DNA of 64,000 bases from Rhizobium mongolense USDA 1844 (GTDB taxonomy: Bacteria; Pseudomonadota; Alphaproteobacteria; Rhizobiales; Rhizobiaceae). The translations under genes were made by a program, and so were the position numbers. The stretch covers positions 124,001 through 188,000 of the forward strand of contig NZ_ATTQ01000004.1 of NCBI RefSeq assembly GCF_000419765.1, in the 5' to 3' direction. Within the stretch, counting starts at the first letter, position 1. Every line of letters begins with the position of its first letter. The notes beneath the pieces were generated by a model. That model searched no databases and was not told where the DNA came from. It saw only the letters and a program-made list of their open reading frames with translations. Positions 9,774 to 18,838 of the stretch are shown in pieces.

Positions 9774-10055
9774 TCACATGCGATATTCCGGCATCGCCCA
9801 GGCGCGGAAGCAGTCGGAAGACTGGTACGGGGCATTCGAACTTGCGCCTTCTCTTGCCTGTCCGCGCAGTTCTTCGAGCGATTTTCCGGCAGCGAGCTGC
9901 AACCTCACCTGTTCGATGAAGCAGGAAAGGGGCAGGTCCGAGCCGCTCGTGGCTCGCATTTCTTCGGCAATGCGGTTCAGGAAATCCGGGGTCTCGATTG
10001 CGCGGGATGCCTCCCGAACATCCCCAGACGCCGGCGAACCGCTCTGTATCATCAT
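9774..10055 (-). CDS. Hypothetical small protein
   Basis: I do not recognise this 93-residue protein. The start at 10055 was chosen because GGAGGAGGATTGTC sits just upstream; a longer in-frame start at 10085 lacks this. The sequence is soluble and mostly helical, with a repeated leucine/glutamate-rich segment (EQVRLQLAAGKSLEELRGQA) and a C-terminal YQSSDCFRAWAMPEYRM. It lies between the DUF1059 gene and hemF on the same strand. Confidence 0.55.
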   Translation of the reverse strand: MMIQSGSPASGDVREASRAIETPDFLNRIAEEMRATSGSDLPLSCFIEQVRLQLAAGKSLEELRGQAREGASSNAPYQSSDCFRAWAMPEYRM

Positions 10056-10171
10056 GACAATCCTCCTCCGATTGTTACGCAACACAAGCTCAGTTTAGCA
10101 CGTTAGTTTAGCGCGCGCTCACGCTTCTTGAAGGCCATGTAATGTATTTTTACCCGTACGCTTTCGTACAG

Positions 10172-11089
10172 TCATGGCCACCTGACGACCGGCGGCATCG
10201 ACGATAGTATCGACTCGATATTGCCTCCCGTCTTCAACCCGAAGATTGTACCGCGATCGTAGAGCAAATTGAACTCGACATAGCGCCCGCGCCTGATCAA
10301 TTGTTCGTCACGGTCGGCTTCGGTCCATTCCTTGTTGAAATTGGAGCGGACGATTTTTGGATAAACCATGGCGAAGGCCCGGCCGACATCGCGGGTGAAA
10401 GCGAAGTCGGCATCGAAGCCGCCGGCTTCCTCGCTTGAATGCAGCCAGTCATAAAAGATGCCGCCGATGCCGCGCGGTTCGTTGCGGTGCTTCAGGAAAA
10501 AGTATTCGTCGCACCATTTCTTGTAAGCGCCGTAGTCGGCGACGGCCGAATGGCTGCGGCAGGCAATTTCCATCGCCTTGTGGAAGAGGCGACTATCGTC
10601 GTCTTCCTGCGTGCGGCGCCGGTCGAGCACCGGCGTGAGGTCCGCACCACCCCCGAACCAGCGGCTGGAGGTGACGACCATGCGGGTGTTCATATGCACT
10701 GTCGGTACATTGGGGTTCACCGGATGGGCGATCAGCGAAATGCCCGAGGCCCAGAACCGAGGGTCTTCGCTGGCGCCCGGCATCTGGGCGCGCAGATCGG
10801 GTGCGAATTCTCCATACACTGTGGAGGTATGCACGCCGACCTTTTCGAAAACGCGGCCGTGCATCATCGACATCCGGCCCCCGCCGCCGGCGCCATTTTC
10901 CCGCGACCACTCCTTCCCGACGAAACGGCCGGGCTCCTGGTCCGAAAGAGTGCCGGTCAGCTCGTCTTCCAAGGCCTCGAAGGAGGCGCAGATCGTATCG
11001 CGCAACCCTTCGAACCAAGTGCGGGCGGCGACCTTCTTTTCTTCGATATCGTCCGGCAGGCCGATCGGCAGGTCTGGTCGTTCCATCAT
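10172..11089 (-). CDS. hemF: Oxygen-dependent coproporphyrinogen III oxidase
   Basis: A 305-residue HemF. The enzyme decarboxylates coproporphyrinogen III to protoporphyrinogen IX using O2 in haem synthesis, in the cytoplasm. Family blocks present are [39 protein letters not shown] around the catalytic region, [11 protein letters not shown], and the C-terminal [21 protein letters not shown] segment. Length matches the family. No oxygen-regulator box is convincing in the 176 bases upstream. It is likely monocistronic; the preceding gene is divergent. Confidence 0.96.
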   Translation of the reverse strand: MMERPDLPIGLPDDIEEKKVAARTWFEGLRDTICASFEALEDELTGTLSDQEPGRFVGKEWSRENGAGGGGRMSMMHGRVFEKVGVHTSTVYGEFAPDLRAQMPGASEDPRFWASGISLIAHPVNPNVPTVHMNTRMVVTSSRWFGGGADLTPVLDRRRTQEDDDSRLFHKAMEIACRSHSAVADYGAYKKWCDEYFFLKHRNEPRGIGGIFYDWLHSSEEAGGFDADFAFTRDVGRAFAMVYPKIVRSNFNKEWTEADRDEQLIRRGRYVEFNLLYDRGTIFGLKTGGNIESILSSMPPVVRWP

Positions 11090-11265
11090 TATCCCCAGCA
11101 GTCGTTATTGCATCACAAGCGACTCGATCATCGCTGATTACGGTTTCGTGGTATCAGCTGCCTCGGTGCCTTGCCAGCCGGCCGAAAGCCGCAGTCGAGG
11201 CGGCAAAGATTCGACTCGCAAATTGATATTTTCAATACTACCTTTCCCGGTCGGAGGTAGGTTTC

Positions 11266-11526
11266 ATGACTAAAATCCCGGGACCTCCGTCGTTTGACGG
11301 CTTGAAGCGCAGGATCGAACGGCATCGGGCGGAAGGCACTGCCCGCAAGGGCGATCACTTCGTGCGCCAGACCTATCGGCTTGGCCTGCTTGACGCGCGG
11401 GCAAAGGCGCGCGAATGGTTCGCCGAATACCCGAAGGCGGCCTATTGGACCGAAGTGGAAAGCTGGCGGCAGCTCGACAACGACCAGATAGAATTCACCA
11501 TGCGCCGGCTGCCTTCCGCCGATTGA
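11266..11526 (+). CDS. Conserved hypothetical protein
   Basis: An 86-residue basic, soluble protein rich in charged residues, containing HFVRQTYRLGLLDARAKAREW and a YPKAAYWTEVESW segment. I recognise no named domain. GGAGGTAGG lies 8–16 bases upstream of the ATG, a strong ribosome site that supports expression. It is divergent from hemF and convergent with the phosphate symporter gene, whose stop is three bases away. Confidence 0.65.
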   Translation: MTKIPGPPSFDGLKRRIERHRAEGTARKGDHFVRQTYRLGLLDARAKAREWFAEYPKAAYWTEVESWRQLDNDQIEFTMRRLPSAD

Positions 11527-11529
11527 CCG

Positions 11530-13176
11530 TCATTGCGCAGGCGTGCGCAGGCGGCTCTCGATGAGCAATCCGCTCTCGTCGAGGATCGGATGCGCGACCG
11601 AGACGATATGGGCGTTGATGCGTTTCAGATCGCGCAGCATATCGAGATGCAGTGAACTCGTCTGCAGGCTGTCGGCGTAGCCCTCGCGCAGGCGTTCAAG
11701 GTGGCGTTCGGCGGATTGCTTCTCCATCCTGCGGACTTCGACCTTCACTTCCATCATCTGTTTGGCGAGATTGAAGTCGCGCGTCACGAAGATCGTTTGC
11801 GCGATCCGCAGGTTGTCGATCGTCAAATGGAAGAGCTTCTTGAGCTCCTGGTAACCGTCGTCGGAAAACCGCAGGCCGAGCGAAGCCTTTTTGCTGATTT
11901 GCGGCAGCAAGCCCTTTTCAATGATATCGCCGATATGCTCGAGGTTGATCGCGTAGTCGATGATGATGATCGAGTGGCGGCCGTTCTCTTCACTCAGGCC
12001 CTCGCGGCCGAGCTTGGAAAGATAGACCTTCACTTCCTGTTGCAGGCTATCGACCCGCTTTTCGAGCGTGGGAATTTCCTTGAGCTTCGTCAGGTCGTTC
12101 TGCTCGAAGGCGTCGGAGGCTCGGATCAGCATGCGTTCTATAAGGTCGCCGACGCCGAGGACTTCGCGAGTGGCGCTCGCAAGCGCCACGACGGGCGTCG
12201 ACAGCTCGTGCGGGTCGAGATATTTCGGCGCATTGTCGGTTTGTGCTTCCTCCGGAACGAGACGCAGCATCAGCTGCGACAACAGGCGCGAGAACGGCCA
12301 GGCGACAGCGGCGAGGATCAGGTTGAAGCCGAGATGCGCATCGACCGGCAGCTTGGCGGGATCGAGCGGCAGCATTTCCAGAAGTTCGGCGCCGTAGCCG
12401 GCAAGCGGGAGCGCGATCACACAGCCGGCGGCACGCACGATCAAGTTGCCAAGCGTAACGCGCTTTGCCGAGGTAGGTCCGCCAAGCGAAGCGACGACCG
12501 GTGGAATTGCGCCGCCGACATTGGCGCCCAGGACGAGAACGATGACCAAACCCGCCGAGAGAATACCGGTCGACGCCAGGGAAAGGATCAGGACAACGGC
12601 GGCAAGGCTCGACGAGGAGATGAAGGCAATGCCGGCAGCGAACGCAAGCGCCACCGGCCAGGCGTTGTCGAGCAGGCCGATAAAGGCGGCAAGCGCGGGC
12701 GATTGGCGCATAGGCTCTGTCGCGCCGCTCAAGAGATGCAGAGACAAGAGCATCAGGCCGATGCCGATCAGTGCGGTGCCACCACCTTGGCGTGCGGTCG
12801 AGCCGCTGCGATAGAGGATGATACCCGCGAGGATGACGAGCGGCGACAGCCATTCGATACCGGTCGCGACGATCCAGGCTGTGACGGCCGTGCCGACATT
12901 GGCACCGAGCAGGACGATCTGCGCCATGCGTGGCTTCACCAGTTCGCGCTCGACGAAGGAGGCGACCATCAGCGCCGTCGCCGTGGAGCTTTGCAATGCC
13001 AGCGTTGCGACGAAGCCTGAAACGAAGGAGCGCAAGCCGCCTCGCGTGCCCGTCGCAAGACCTGTTCGCAGCCGCGCACCGAAGGCCCGCGACACACCCT
13101 CCTTCACCTGCGCGAGGCCGAACAGCAGCAGGGCTACCGCGCCGAACAGGTTTATCATGACGATCGTGGATTCCAT
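11530..13176 (-). CDS. Na/Pi cotransporter family protein with PhoU-like domain
   Basis: A 548-residue membrane protein. Repeated Na/Pi (PF02690-type) modules fill residues 1–310, each with the QSSTATALM or SSSSLAAVVL motif and glycine-rich helices (LLGANVGTAVTAW, LVLGANVGGAIPP). Residues ~340–540 form a helical PhoU-like domain (HSIIIIDYAINLEHIGDII). The architecture matches bacterial YjbB/NptA-type phosphate transporters, which move phosphate across the inner membrane. It is not next to pst or pho genes. Direction of transport cannot be told from sequence. Confidence 0.9.
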   Translation of the reverse strand: MESTIVMINLFGAVALLLFGLAQVKEGVSRAFGARLRTGLATGTRGGLRSFVSGFVATLALQSSTATALMVASFVERELVKPRMAQIVLLGANVGTAVTAWIVATGIEWLSPLVILAGIILYRSGSTARQGGGTALIGIGLMLLSLHLLSGATEPMRQSPALAAFIGLLDNAWPVALAFAAGIAFISSSSLAAVVLILSLASTGILSAGLVIVLVLGANVGGAIPPVVASLGGPTSAKRVTLGNLIVRAAGCVIALPLAGYGAELLEMLPLDPAKLPVDAHLGFNLILAAVAWPFSRLLSQLMLRLVPEEAQTDNAPKYLDPHELSTPVVALASATREVLGVGDLIERMLIRASDAFEQNDLTKLKEIPTLEKRVDSLQQEVKVYLSKLGREGLSEENGRHSIIIIDYAINLEHIGDIIEKGLLPQISKKASLGLRFSDDGYQELKKLFHLTIDNLRIAQTIFVTRDFNLAKQMMEVKVEVRRMEKQSAERHLERLREGYADSLQTSSLHLDMLRDLKRINAHIVSVAHPILDESGLLIESRLRTPAQ

Positions 13177-13378
13177 TCCCTGCGGGTCTTTTCTTCTCGT
13201 TCACGGCCGGCGCAATGCCGCGCATTGGGTGTCTCAGCGCATTGCCATCTCTTTGAAATCGCGGCCTGGTTCTCACTTTTTGATTGTCCGGCTAATTATA
13301 ATACGCCTGTTCCTGGATAGCACAACGCCGTTTGCGACATATCATGGCGAGGCTTCGCGAGGTCGCTTAGAGGCGAAA

Positions 13379-13837
13379 TCAACGCCAGACGGTCTGGCGC
13401 ATAGCCTCGCCGGCGATCATCGCGGCGGAGACGGCGACATTGATCGAGCGCTGGCCCTCGACCATCGGGATCAGGATACGCCCGTCGGCTTTTTCATGAA
13501 CATGATCCGGAACGCCTGCGCTTTCGCGGCCAAACAGTAAAATGTCGTCCGGCCGGAAAGCGAAGTCCGTGTATCGGACCGATGCCTTGGTGGAGGCGAG
13601 CACGATGCGACGGCCCGTTTGCGCCCGCCATTCCTCGAAGCGATCCCAACTGGCATGACGGGTGAGCGCAACGGCTGCGATATAGTCCATGCCGGCGCGT
13701 TTCAGATTGCGGTCGGAAATGTCGAAGCCGGCGGGCTCGATGATGTCGACACCAACTCCGAAGCAGGCGGCAAGACGCAGGATCGTGCCGGTATTGCCGG
13801 GGATGTCGGGCTGATAGAGCGCCAGTCTGAGATCGGC
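13379..13837 (-). CDS. trmL: tRNA (cytidine(34)-2'-O)-methyltransferase
   Basis: A 152-residue SPOUT (SpoU) methyltransferase. Family blocks are LYQPDIPGNTGTILRLAACF at the N-terminus, LKRAGMDY in the middle, and the knotted AdoMet-binding C-terminal part with LLFGRESAGVP and IPMVEGQRSINVAVS. TrmL methylates the wobble base of leucine tRNAs. ATG 13837 was preferred over the ATG five codons upstream because the family begins at this residue. The gene is divergent from the ABC transporter at 14221. Confidence 0.93.
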   Translation of the reverse strand, partial: ADLRLALYQPDIPGNTGTILRLAACFGVGVDIIEPAGFDISDRNLKRAGMDYIAAVALTRHASWDRFEEWRAQTGRRIVLASTKASVRYTDFAFRPDDILLFGRESAGVPDHVHEKADGRILIPMVEGQRSINVAVSAAMIAGEAMRQTVWR

Positions 13838-14220
13838 CATACGAAGTTCCATCTTGCTTCTAAGGCAACGACACCTAGTTCAACTGTGATTTCGGCGCAA
13901 CAGGCCACCCTTTGACCCTGAATTGTTCAATTTTGCCGACTTTGGACTGGAAATTTCGCAATTTTCGCGTTATAGGTGCGCGTCTTCAATCGCCAGCTAG
14001 GGAGGGCCGACATGAATATTCTGATGCTTACGCGCCTTCCAGCCGCGATACCAAGCGCGGCGATCTCGCGCTCCTGAGCGCAAGCTTTCTAAAATTCCCC
14101 ATGTTTGATCCATTGCGCGGCTGTCGTGGCCTCGCCCCTCGAACGTCCGGTTCCCATATGTGCCTTAGTGCGTTTTGCAGGGGCCGGGAGGTGGAACGGT
14201 GAAGTTCCGGAGCACTTTTC
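13838..14220. other. Intergenic region between trmL and ABC exporter
   Basis: This divergent spacer of about 380 bases should contain promoters for both flanking genes. Short open frames are present on both strands but lack coding character. AT-rich runs lie at 13912–13980. I could not fix a confident -35/-10 pair. Confidence 0.5.
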
Positions 14221-16077
14221 ATGTTTAGCTGGTTCGAACAGCGACTGAACCCCTTTCCGAGTGAGGAGCCTGTCGTTCCCCCGAAAGGTCTTTTTGCCTT
14301 CTGCTGGCACTATACGAAGCCTGCGGCGCCCTGGCTTGCAGCCATGGCCGTGCTGACGGCGCTGATTGCGATCGGCGAAGTGGCACTCTTCCAGTTCCTC
14401 GGCGATATCGTCGATTGGCTTACGAATGCTGACAAGGCGACGTTCCTGCAGAGCGAATGGCACAAGCTTGCCTGGATGGCGGCTTTGATCCTCGTCGGCC
14501 TGCCGCTGGCGGCTGGGCTCGATTCACTTATCATGCATCAGGTCCTGCTCGGAAACTACCCGATGATCGCGCGCTGGCAGATGCACCGCTTCCTGCTGCG
14601 CCACAGCATGACCTTCTTTGCCAACGAGTTTGCCGGACGCGTTGCGACCAAGGTAATGCAGACCTCGCTTGCCGTTCGTGAAACAACGATGAAGATCCTC
14701 GACGTCTTCGTCTATGTCGTCACGTACTTCCTGACGATGATCATCGTGATCGCAGCGGCAGACTGGCGGCTGATGGTGCCGATCCTGGTCTGGCTTGCCA
14801 TCTATGTCAGCATCGTGTCGTATTTCGTGCCCCGGCTGCGCAGGATCGCGGCGCAGCAGGCGGATGCGCGCTCGATGATGACGGGCCGGGTGGTCGACAG
14901 CTACACGAACATTGCGACCGTCAAGCTCTTCTCGCATGCGGGCAGGGAGGAAGGCTATGCCAAGGCCGGCATGGACGAATTCCTGCAGACAGTGCACCAG
15001 CAGATGCGTCGCGTCACGCTGTTCCACGTGTGCGTCTATATCAACAACTGCGTGGCGCTCTTCGTCATCTCGGGCCTGTCGATCTGGTTCTGGCTGAATG
15101 GCCAGATTTCGGTCGGCGCGATCGCCATCGCGATCGGCCTTGCGATGCGCGTCAACGGCATGTCGCAATGGATCATGTGGGAGGTATCGGCGCTCTTTGA
15201 AAACATCGGCACGGTCTATGACGGCATGGAGATGATGACGAAGAATCACGACATCACCGACAAGCCCGATGCTCCGCCGATGCAGGCGAAGAAGGGTGCG
15301 ATCCATTACGACCGGATCCGCTTCCACTACGGCAAGGGCAAGGGCGTCATCGATAACCTGTCGCTCGACATCAAGGCGGGTGAGAAGGTTGGCCTCGTCG
15401 GCCGCTCCGGCGCCGGTAAGACGACGTTGATGAACCTGCTGCTGCGCTTCTACGATCTGGAAGCTGGCCGCATCACCATCGACGGCCAGGATATCTCGCA
15501 GGTGTCGCAGGAAAGCCTCCGCTCGCTGATCGGCGTGGTGACGCAGGATACGTCGCTGCTGCACCGCTCGATCCGCGACAACATCGCCTACGGCCGTCCG
15601 GATGCGACGGACGCGGATGTGATCGAGGCTGCGAAGCGGGCAAATGCCTGGGAGTTCATCGAAGGGCTTGTCGACATGCAGGGCCGCAAGGGACTCGACG
15701 CGCAGGTCGGCGAGCGCGGCGTGAAGCTCTCCGGTGGCCAGCGCCAGCGCGTTGCGATCGCCCGGGTGTTCCTGAAGGACGCGCCGATCCTGGTGCTCGA
15801 CGAGGCGACCTCGGCGCTCGATTCCGAAGTGGAAGCGGCGATCCAGGAGAACCTCTTCGCGCTGATGGAAGGCAAGACGGTGATCGCGATCGCCCATCGC
15901 CTGTCGACGCTGACGGAGATGGACCGCCTGATCGTGCTCGACAAGGGCCGGATCATCGAGGCCGGTTCGCACGCCGATCTCGTCAGTCAGGGCGGCATAT
16001 ATGCCGATCTGTGGACCCGCCAGTCCGGCGGCTTCCTCGCCGATCATTCGCAAGAAGCCGAGGAAGCGGCGGAGTAA
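14221..16077 (+). CDS. ABC exporter, fused permease–ATPase
   Basis: A 618-residue half-transporter of the exporter type. Residues ~35–330 hold six membrane helices. The ATPase domain has Walker A GRSGAGKTT, the Q-loop VVTQDTSLLHRS, signature LSGGQRQR and Walker B ILVLDEATSALD, followed by the H-loop IAIAHRLS. It would work as a homodimer or as a heterodimer with the paralogue at 16705–18597. The two share a near-identical ATPase region, suggesting local duplication. Substrate is unknown; lipids, glycans and drugs are all possible for this MsbA-like group. A hairpin terminator follows the stop. Confidence 0.92.
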   Translation: MFSWFEQRLNPFPSEEPVVPPKGLFAFCWHYTKPAAPWLAAMAVLTALIAIGEVALFQFLGDIVDWLTNADKATFLQSEWHKLAWMAALILVGLPLAAGLDSLIMHQVLLGNYPMIARWQMHRFLLRHSMTFFANEFAGRVATKVMQTSLAVRETTMKILDVFVYVVTYFLTMIIVIAAADWRLMVPILVWLAIYVSIVSYFVPRLRRIAAQQADARSMMTGRVVDSYTNIATVKLFSHAGREEGYAKAGMDEFLQTVHQQMRRVTLFHVCVYINNCVALFVISGLSIWFWLNGQISVGAIAIAIGLAMRVNGMSQWIMWEVSALFENIGTVYDGMEMMTKNHDITDKPDAPPMQAKKGAIHYDRIRFHYGKGKGVIDNLSLDIKAGEKVGLVGRSGAGKTTLMNLLLRFYDLEAGRITIDGQDISQVSQESLRSLIGVVTQDTSLLHRSIRDNIAYGRPDATDADVIEAAKRANAWEFIEGLVDMQGRKGLDAQVGERGVKLSGGQRQRVAIARVFLKDAPILVLDEATSALDSEVEAAIQENLFALMEGKTVIAIAHRLSTLTEMDRLIVLDKGRIIEAGSHADLVSQGGIYADLWTRQSGGFLADHSQEAEEAAE

Positions 16078-16084
16078 GCGAAAG

Positions 16085-16110
16085 GCCCTCCCGGCGAAAG
16101 CGGGGAGGGC
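16085..16110 (+). terminator. Hairpin terminator after ABC exporter
   Basis: GCCCTCCC at 16085–16092 pairs with GGGAGGGC at 16103–16110 around a 10-base loop, eight bases past the stop codon. Only a short T-rich tail (TTCTTA) follows. Its 3' arm overlaps the start of a second inverted repeat at 16106–16142. Confidence 0.7.
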
Positions 16111-16142
16111 TTCTTAACTGTTGAGACTAGTTAAGAAGCCCT
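16106..16142. repeat. 14-bp inverted repeat overlapping the terminator
   Basis: AGGGCTTCTTAACT (16106–16119) and its exact complement AGTTAAGAAGCCCT (16129–16142) flank a nine-base loop. The first bases are shared with the 3' arm of the preceding terminator hairpin, so the two stems compete in RNA. It may be a backup terminator. Confidence 0.7.
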
Positions 16143-16290
16143 GTTATCCGATCGGGAGAGCAAGGGGCTACATCAACGCAACCGATCTCGCTGCCCATCG
16201 CGAATTTCGAAGTGATTCGAGCCTATTACCTTGCTGCCGATCGCAGCATTATTCGCGTTTTGCACGGTCGACGCGAGCAGCCGCAGGCAC
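16140..16290 (+). pseudogene. ParE/RelE-like toxin C-terminal remnant
   Basis: The plus-strand frame here reads NFEVIRAYYLAADRSIIRVLHGRRE, shown in pieces as VIRAYYLAAD and SIIRVLHGRRE. This resembles the terminal strand pair of RelE/ParE toxins, which typically ends in RVLHGRRD. No proper start or N-terminal half is present, and the frame runs on into unrelated sequence. It faces the orphan ribbon-helix-helix gene at 16320–16544 instead of following it. I read it as debris of a toxin gene. Confidence 0.45.
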
Positions 16291-16319
16291 GGTTGATTCC
16301 TAAAAGAGCCGTTGCCGGT

Positions 16320-16544
16320 TCAAAGGCTGTCTGCCCAGTCTCTTACCCTGTGACGCTCGACCACGACGATGGCGCCTGCCATCGTGCGGAGTGCCGTCAG
16401 GCGGCGCTCTTCCTCGTTGTCGAGCCATGCGGCAACTGCCTCGCTGACGATCGTGTCGCGCGATATGCCGAGTTGGGCTGCGGTTTCATCGAGTCTGTCC
16501 GCAAGCGGAAGCGGAATATGCGACGCGAGCACCCTCGTTTCCAT
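16320..16544 (-). CDS. Ribbon-helix-helix antitoxin-like protein (orphan)
   Basis: A 74-residue protein starting METRVLASHIPLPLADRLDE, a typical ribbon-helix-helix strand and first helix, followed by LGISRDTIVSEAVAAWLDNE. The C-terminal tail ends VRDWADSL, as in antitoxins of ParDE-type modules. The toxin gene normally overlaps or follows such an antitoxin, but downstream on this strand (16140–16319) no open frame exists. A toxin-like remnant reads on the opposite strand. The 94-codon version from 16604 was rejected because its extra residues are not family-like. Confidence 0.72.
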   Translation of the reverse strand: METRVLASHIPLPLADRLDETAAQLGISRDTIVSEAVAAWLDNEEERRLTALRTMAGAIVVVERHRVRDWADSL

Positions 16545-16704
16545 GACGGTATTTCTCCGATAAGCGGGCATTGTACTCCGAGATCGCGACGAGGTCAGCG
16601 ACATTCAACACGGATGCCGCCGATGTTACCGAAAATTACCAAAATATAAGGTTGTGTCCGCCCTCCATTCCCTTTGCCGCAGGGTTGTCTCGGACTATAA
16701 CGCA

Positions 16705-18597
16705 ATGATGCTCCTGCGCCCGATACTCAATCTGTTTGAACACTGGGTCGATCCGTTCCGCCGGCGCGGCAACATCCAGCCGCCGCGTTCGACGGTCGGC
16801 TTCATCTGGTTCTACATCGGCCAGGCAAAATGGCCCTTCGTCGCGATGCTTGTCCTCGGCGGCATGTCGGCGGCGATCGAGGCGGCGCTTTTCTGGTTCG
16901 TCGGACGGCTGGTCGATATTTTGAGCACCGTCAGGCCGGGCGTTGGCTGGAGCGAAATGCTTGCTGCACATGGCAGCGAGCTCTTCGGAATGCTCGCTTT
17001 GATCGGCTTTGTCCGTTTCGTAGTGGTCTTCCTCATCGCGCTCGTCGATCAGCAGGTCATCACGCCGGGTTTTTACAATCTCGCGCGCTGGCAATCCTAT
17101 CTCCACGTCTCGCGCCAATCGCTGCATTTTTTCCAGAGCGATTTTTCCGGGCGGATCGTGACGAAGGTCTGGTCGGCCGGCCAGGCGGTGGGTGATCTCG
17201 TCACCTCGCTCATGGAGAGCGTCTGGTTCGTCGGAATCTACGCGGCGACGACACTGGTGCTGGTGGCTCAGCTCGATTTTTCGCTTGCGGCCGTCGTGCT
17301 GTTCTGGCTCGCTGCCTTCGGCGTCCTTGCCCGCTATTTCGTGCCGCGCATCCGCTATCACTCGCGCGAGACTGCGGAAGCCGCCTCGATGCTCAACGGC
17401 CGCATGGTCGATTCCTACAGCAACATCCAGACGCTGAAGCTTTTCGCTCGTGACGAGGAGAGCGATCGCTACATGCGCCAGGGTTTCGATATCTATCAGG
17501 ATACCGTACTGCGCTTTACCCGGTTCATTACCGGTGTGCGTGCCTCCATGGCGCTGCTTTCCGGCCTGATGATCGTAACGATGGGCGGATTAAGCGTCGA
17601 TCTGTGGCTGCGCGGGCTGGTGAGTTCCGGTTCCGTCGCTTTTTCGCTGGCTCTCGTCCTGCGCCTCAACTTTCTTCTTGGGCGCCTGATGACGCAGTTC
17701 AACGGCATCATGCGCAATCTGGGTACGATCCAGAATGCTGCCGAATTGATCTCGCAGCCGCTTGGTCTCGTCGATCGGCCCGATGCTCCCGATCTTATCG
17801 TCCGGGAACCCGGCATCCGCTTCGAAAACGTCTGCTTCCATTACGGCCGGGGCAATGGTGTCATCGAGAATTTCTCGCTCACCGTCGCACCCGGCGAGAA
17901 GGTCGGGATCGTCGGGCGCTCCGGTGCCGGCAAGTCGACGCTGGTCAATCTGTTGCTGCGCCTCTACGACATTGAAGGTGGGCGCATCCTTGTCGATGGC
18001 CAGGATATTGCTGGGGTCAGCCAGGAGTCACTGCGCATGCAGATCGGCGTCGTCAGCCAGGATACGTCGCTGCTGCACCGTTCGGTCAGGGACAACATCC
18101 TCTTCGGCCGGCCCGATGCGGACGAGGAACGGCTGCTCGATGCCGCACGGCGGGCAGAGGCGCTCGGCTTCATCGAGCGCCTGCACGATCAGCAGGGGCG
18201 CAAGGGTTTCGATGCGCATGTCGGCGAGCGCGGCGTGAAGCTTTCCGGCGGGCAGCGGCAACGCATCGCAATCGCGCGCCTCATGCTGAAGGATGCACCG
18301 ATCCTGGTGCTCGACGAGGCGACCTCGGCGCTCGATTCCGAGGTGGAAGAGGTGATCCAATCCAATCTCAGCCGGATCATGGAGGGGAAGACCGTGCTGG
18401 CCATCGCTCACCGCCTTTCGACAATTGCCGCGCTCGATCGGCTAATTGTTGTCGATCGCGGCCGAATCATCGAAGAAGGCACGCATAAATCCCTGGTCGA
18501 AAGAGGCGGACTTTATGCCGAGCTATGGGCGCGCCAGTCCGGCGGCTTCCTCGGTGCAGGCGAAGATATGCCCGGGCGCGAGGCGAGAGCCGTTTAG
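16705..18597 (+). CDS. ABC exporter, fused permease–ATPase (paralogue)
   Basis: A 630-residue half-transporter, paralogous to the one at 14221–16077. Six membrane helices lie between ~35 and 330. The ATPase has Walker A GRSGAGKST, Q-loop VVSQDTSLLHRS, signature LSGGQRQR and Walker B ILVLDEATSALD. ATG 16705 was chosen over a GTG at 16654 because the protein begins MMLLRPILNLFEHW, collinear with the paralogue's MFSWFEQRLNPF. No strong ribosome site is seen. Both proteins end in a WxRQSGGFL motif. Whether they form a heterodimer is not known. Confidence 0.9.
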   Translation: MMLLRPILNLFEHWVDPFRRRGNIQPPRSTVGFIWFYIGQAKWPFVAMLVLGGMSAAIEAALFWFVGRLVDILSTVRPGVGWSEMLAAHGSELFGMLALIGFVRFVVVFLIALVDQQVITPGFYNLARWQSYLHVSRQSLHFFQSDFSGRIVTKVWSAGQAVGDLVTSLMESVWFVGIYAATTLVLVAQLDFSLAAVVLFWLAAFGVLARYFVPRIRYHSRETAEAASMLNGRMVDSYSNIQTLKLFARDEESDRYMRQGFDIYQDTVLRFTRFITGVRASMALLSGLMIVTMGGLSVDLWLRGLVSSGSVAFSLALVLRLNFLLGRLMTQFNGIMRNLGTIQNAAELISQPLGLVDRPDAPDLIVREPGIRFENVCFHYGRGNGVIENFSLTVAPGEKVGIVGRSGAGKSTLVNLLLRLYDIEGGRILVDGQDIAGVSQESLRMQIGVVSQDTSLLHRSVRDNILFGRPDADEERLLDAARRAEALGFIERLHDQQGRKGFDAHVGERGVKLSGGQRQRIAIARLMLKDAPILVLDEATSALDSEVEEVIQSNLSRIMEGKTVLAIAHRLSTIAALDRLIVVDRGRIIEEGTHKSLVERGGLYAELWARQSGGFLGAGEDMPGREARAV

Positions 18598-18838
18598 ACA
18601 AGCGTCCGCCAGCTAGGCTCCGATCCGCTGAATCCCGGGGATTGCGGTAAAAAGATCATCTGAAAATACCCGCGACATTGTGCCCTCATACTATTGTCAA
18701 GGCTGGACATAATTTGCGATCAAGCATAGAACGCGCCGGATTGGCGGGGAATCTAAGGCCGAATTGTGTCTATGTAGATTCGCCGCTTAGAGGGGCAGTG
18801 CGGAATTCCGCGAAAATTGCGCAGAGGATGGTTTAGCC

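Noticed and set aside
11219..11245. FNR-type box near TTGATATTTTCAA
   Set aside because: Spacing and half-sites do not fit TTGAT-N4-ATCAA well, and the neighbouring gene is of unknown function.
13912..14202. 96-codon open frame upstream of the ABC exporter
   Set aside because: Composition is not coding-like and it covers the expected promoter region.
14524..16053. 509-codon open frame on the minus strand
   Set aside because: Antisense to the first ABC exporter, whose Walker and signature motifs fix the true frame.
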